A stretch of 15,015 bases of DNA, from positions 1-15,015 of the forward strand of contig JAOAGB010000065.1 in NCBI GenBank assembly GCA_026415995.1. The letters are read 5' to 3'. The translations under genes and the position numbers were made by a program. The notes beneath the pieces were generated by a model. It worked only from the letters and a program-made list of their open reading frames with translations, did no database searches and was not told the origin of the DNA. Shown here piece after piece: positions 13,490 through 15,015 of the stretch (the first letter of the stretch is position 1; each line of letters opens with the position of its first letter). This DNA comes from Thermodesulfovibrio sp. (GTDB lineage: Bacteria > Nitrospirota > Thermodesulfovibrionia > Thermodesulfovibrionales > Thermodesulfovibrionaceae).

Positions 13490-14424
13490 ATTTTGCTTTC
13501 CTCCTTGAGAATTTTTATCATACTCTTTACTTCCTCTGTAGAGTTTGCAAAAGCTGACTTTTCTTCCTCTGTAAGTTCAAGTTCTACTATCTTTTCAAGC
13601 CCCTGTTTGCCCAGAATCACCGGTACTCCATTGAATACATCATTTGCTCCGTATTCACCCTGAAGATACACAGAGCATGGAAGCATTCTTTTTTCATCAA
13701 GGACAATGGCTTTAACCATTTCAAAGGTAGACTGTGCTGGTGCATAATAGGCAGAGCCAGTCTTAAGCAATGCCACTATTTCTGCTCCTCCTTCTCTTGT
13801 TCTGGTAACAAGTGCTTCTATTTTTTCCTTTGAAAGCCATTTGGAAAGAGGTATACCTTTAACTGTAGTGAATCTAACAAGGGGGACCATGTAAAGTCCA
13901 TGTCCTCCTAAAACCAGAGCTTCAATATCCCTTGGAGATACACCTAATTCCATTGCAATAAAAGTCTTGAATCTTGAAGAATCAAGTATACCACCCATGC
14001 CAAGAACTCTCTGTCTTGTAACTCCAGATACAACGAAGGTTACATAAGCCATTATATCCATTGGATTTGTAACGACAATGTAAATAGCATCTGGACACTG
14101 ATCGGTAAGTCTTTTAACTATTCCTCCCACTATTTCAGCATTCGCCATTAGTAAATCTTTTCTTCTCATACCGGGTTTTCTTGCAAGTCCGGCAGTTATT
14201 ACAATTATGTCAGAACCTGCAAGGTCATCAAGACTATTTGTTCCTACAATGCTGCTTTTTACTCCTAAAACTGCCGTGTTCTGAAGAATGTCAAGAGCCT
14301 TTCCCTGTGGCATGCCTTCAACAATGTCAAAAAGCACCACATCAGCAAGTCCGCTGTTTGTTACGAAAAGGGCAAGTGTTGCTCCAACATTACCTGCACC
14401 TACAATGGCTATCTTTTTTCTCAT
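13486..14424 (-). CDS. mdh: Malate dehydrogenase (LDH-like type)
   Basis: This 312-residue NAD-dependent enzyme interconverts malate and oxaloacetate. It shows the Rossmann motif VGAGNVGATLA (8-18), D33 for NAD+, substrate residues R82 and R87 in ARKPGMRRKDLL (an arginine at the second site indicates malate rather than lactate), VVTNPMDIM (117-125), D148 and R151 in LDSSRF, and catalytic H175 in GGHG. One oddity: the usual GGHGDxMVP reads GGHGLYMVP, so the residue after GGHG is leucine instead of aspartate. The catalytic His-Asp pair (H175, D148) is intact, so activity is likely. It overlaps fabD and ndk by four bases each (ATGA), with AAGGAGG in front of its start inside fabD. Confidence 0.94.
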   Translation of the reverse strand: MRKKIAIVGAGNVGATLALFVTNSGLADVVLFDIVEGMPQGKALDILQNTAVLGVKSSIVGTNSLDDLAGSDIIVITAGLARKPGMRRKDLLMANAEIVGGIVKRLTDQCPDAIYIVVTNPMDIMAYVTFVVSGVTRQRVLGMGGILDSSRFKTFIAMELGVSPRDIEALVLGGHGLYMVPLVRFTTVKGIPLSKWLSKEKIEALVTRTREGGAEIVALLKTGSAYYAPAQSTFEMVKAIVLDEKRMLPCSVYLQGEYGANDVFNGVPVILGKQGLEKIVELELTEEEKSAFANSTEEVKSMIKILKEESKI

Positions 14425-15015
14425 TTTATTTCCTCCTTGATTTTATTCAAATCTTCCAAGTTATCTATGTTTAAAATTTTAACACTTCCGTCTATTCTCC
14501 TAAGAAGACCAGATAGAACCTTTCCTGGACCTATCTCAATGAAGGTACTAACTCCGTTAAGAATCATATACTTTACACAGTCTTGCCACCTTACAGGACT
14601 GTAAAGTTGCCTTATTAAGGCATCCTGTATTTCTTGAGCTTTGATTTTTTCAGAGGCATCAAAATTGCTGATTATGGGAATTTTTGCATCCTTTAATTTA
14701 AAATCTTCAAGGAATTCTGCCAGTTTTTCTGCTGCTTCTCTCATTAGTTTACAATGTGAAGGGATGCTTACCTGAAGGGGAACAACCTTTTTTGCCCCCC
14801 TTTCTTTTGCAAGCTCCATAGCCTTATTTATGCCCTGAGTTTGTCCTGAAACCACAATCTGTCCGGGACAGTTAAGATTTGCTAAATCAACATAAAAATT
14901 TGTTATGCTTTCACATATCTCTTTTACCATATTTTCATCAAGTCCTAAAATTGCAGCCATAGAACCTGTTCCTTCAGGTTGGGCAGACTGCATAAGTTGA
15001 CCACGTTTTCTTGTT
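14421..15015 (-). CDS. fabD: Malonyl-CoA:ACP transacylase, 5' partial
   Basis: These are the C-terminal 198 or so residues of FabD, which loads malonyl groups onto ACP for fatty acid synthesis. The frame stays open to the right edge (residues TRKRGQLMQSA continue beyond the internal ATG at 14993). RGQLMQSAQPEGTGSMAAIL is the family motif that carries the CoA carboxylate-binding arginine. The catalytic histidine is visible in SIPSHCKLM; the nucleophilic serine (GHSLG motif) is outside the window. QLYSPVRWQDCV and FIEIGPGKVLSGL complete the fold. It is the upstream gene of mdh and ndk on the minus strand. In most bacteria fabD sits in a fab cluster, which is probably located to the right. Confidence 0.94.
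   Translation of the reverse strand, partial: TRKRGQLMQSAQPEGTGSMAAILGLDENMVKEICESITNFYVDLANLNCPGQIVVSGQTQGINKAMELAKERGAKKVVPLQVSIPSHCKLMREAAEKLAEFLEDFKLKDAKIPIISNFDASEKIKAQEIQDALIRQLYSPVRWQDCVKYMILNGVSTFIEIGPGKVLSGLLRRIDGSVKILNIDNLEDLNKIKEEIK

Overview
The window looks like the chromosome of a thermophilic or anaerobic, AT-rich bacterium, most likely a Nitrospirota member of the Thermodesulfovibrio type. This is inferred from the gene content: a Wood-Ljungdahl CODH/ACS subunit, selenocysteine machinery, a sigma-54 promoter, a Thermotoga-style regulated DAHP synthase, a fused PheA and an LDH-like malate dehydrogenase. I cannot confirm the genus without a search. Coding density is very high, many genes overlap by 1 to 11 bases, and no gap between genes reaches 300 bases. 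I see no rRNA, tRNA, CRISPR array or insertion sequence.

Layout. (1) Bases 1-3607, plus strand: the 3' part of cdhD (corrinoid/Fe-S protein subunit of CODH/ACS), then selA, dgt and acpS, tightly spaced like one operon. The selA gene appears to start at a CTG codon. (2) Bases 3604-7697, minus strand: pheA-hisC-aroF-tyrA, a compact operon for chorismate entry and phenylalanine/tyrosine synthesis. It converges on acpS with shared stop-codon bases. (3) Bases 7698-7743: a 46-base divergent region built around an inverted repeat whose arms resemble -10 elements pointing both ways. (4) Bases 7744-9710, plus strand: a PLP amino acid decarboxylase and speE, a polyamine synthesis pair.

(5) Bases 9711-13050, plus strand: the most unusual part. 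A 189-base leader carries two helically phased copies of a GTTACTT-N6-AACAT site and a near-perfect sigma-54 -24/-12 promoter. Downstream are a universal stress protein, an unannotated 57-residue single-span membrane protein, an enlarged permease related to the YeiH/UPF0324 'putative sulfate exporter' family, a 13-bp hairpin, a second and divergent universal stress protein, and an overlapping SRPBCC-like protein with a C-terminal membrane anchor. A bidirectional terminator closes the region. This looks like a regulated stress or transport module controlled by an enhancer-binding protein.

(6) Bases 13073-15015, minus strand: fabD (partial), mdh and ndk, linked by two ATGA overlaps. They connect fatty acid synthesis, the central carbon cycle and nucleotide supply in one transcript.

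Functions of conserved enzymes are secure. The transport substrate, the role of the small protein and the SRPBCC protein, and the regulatory sites are inferences from sequence alone.
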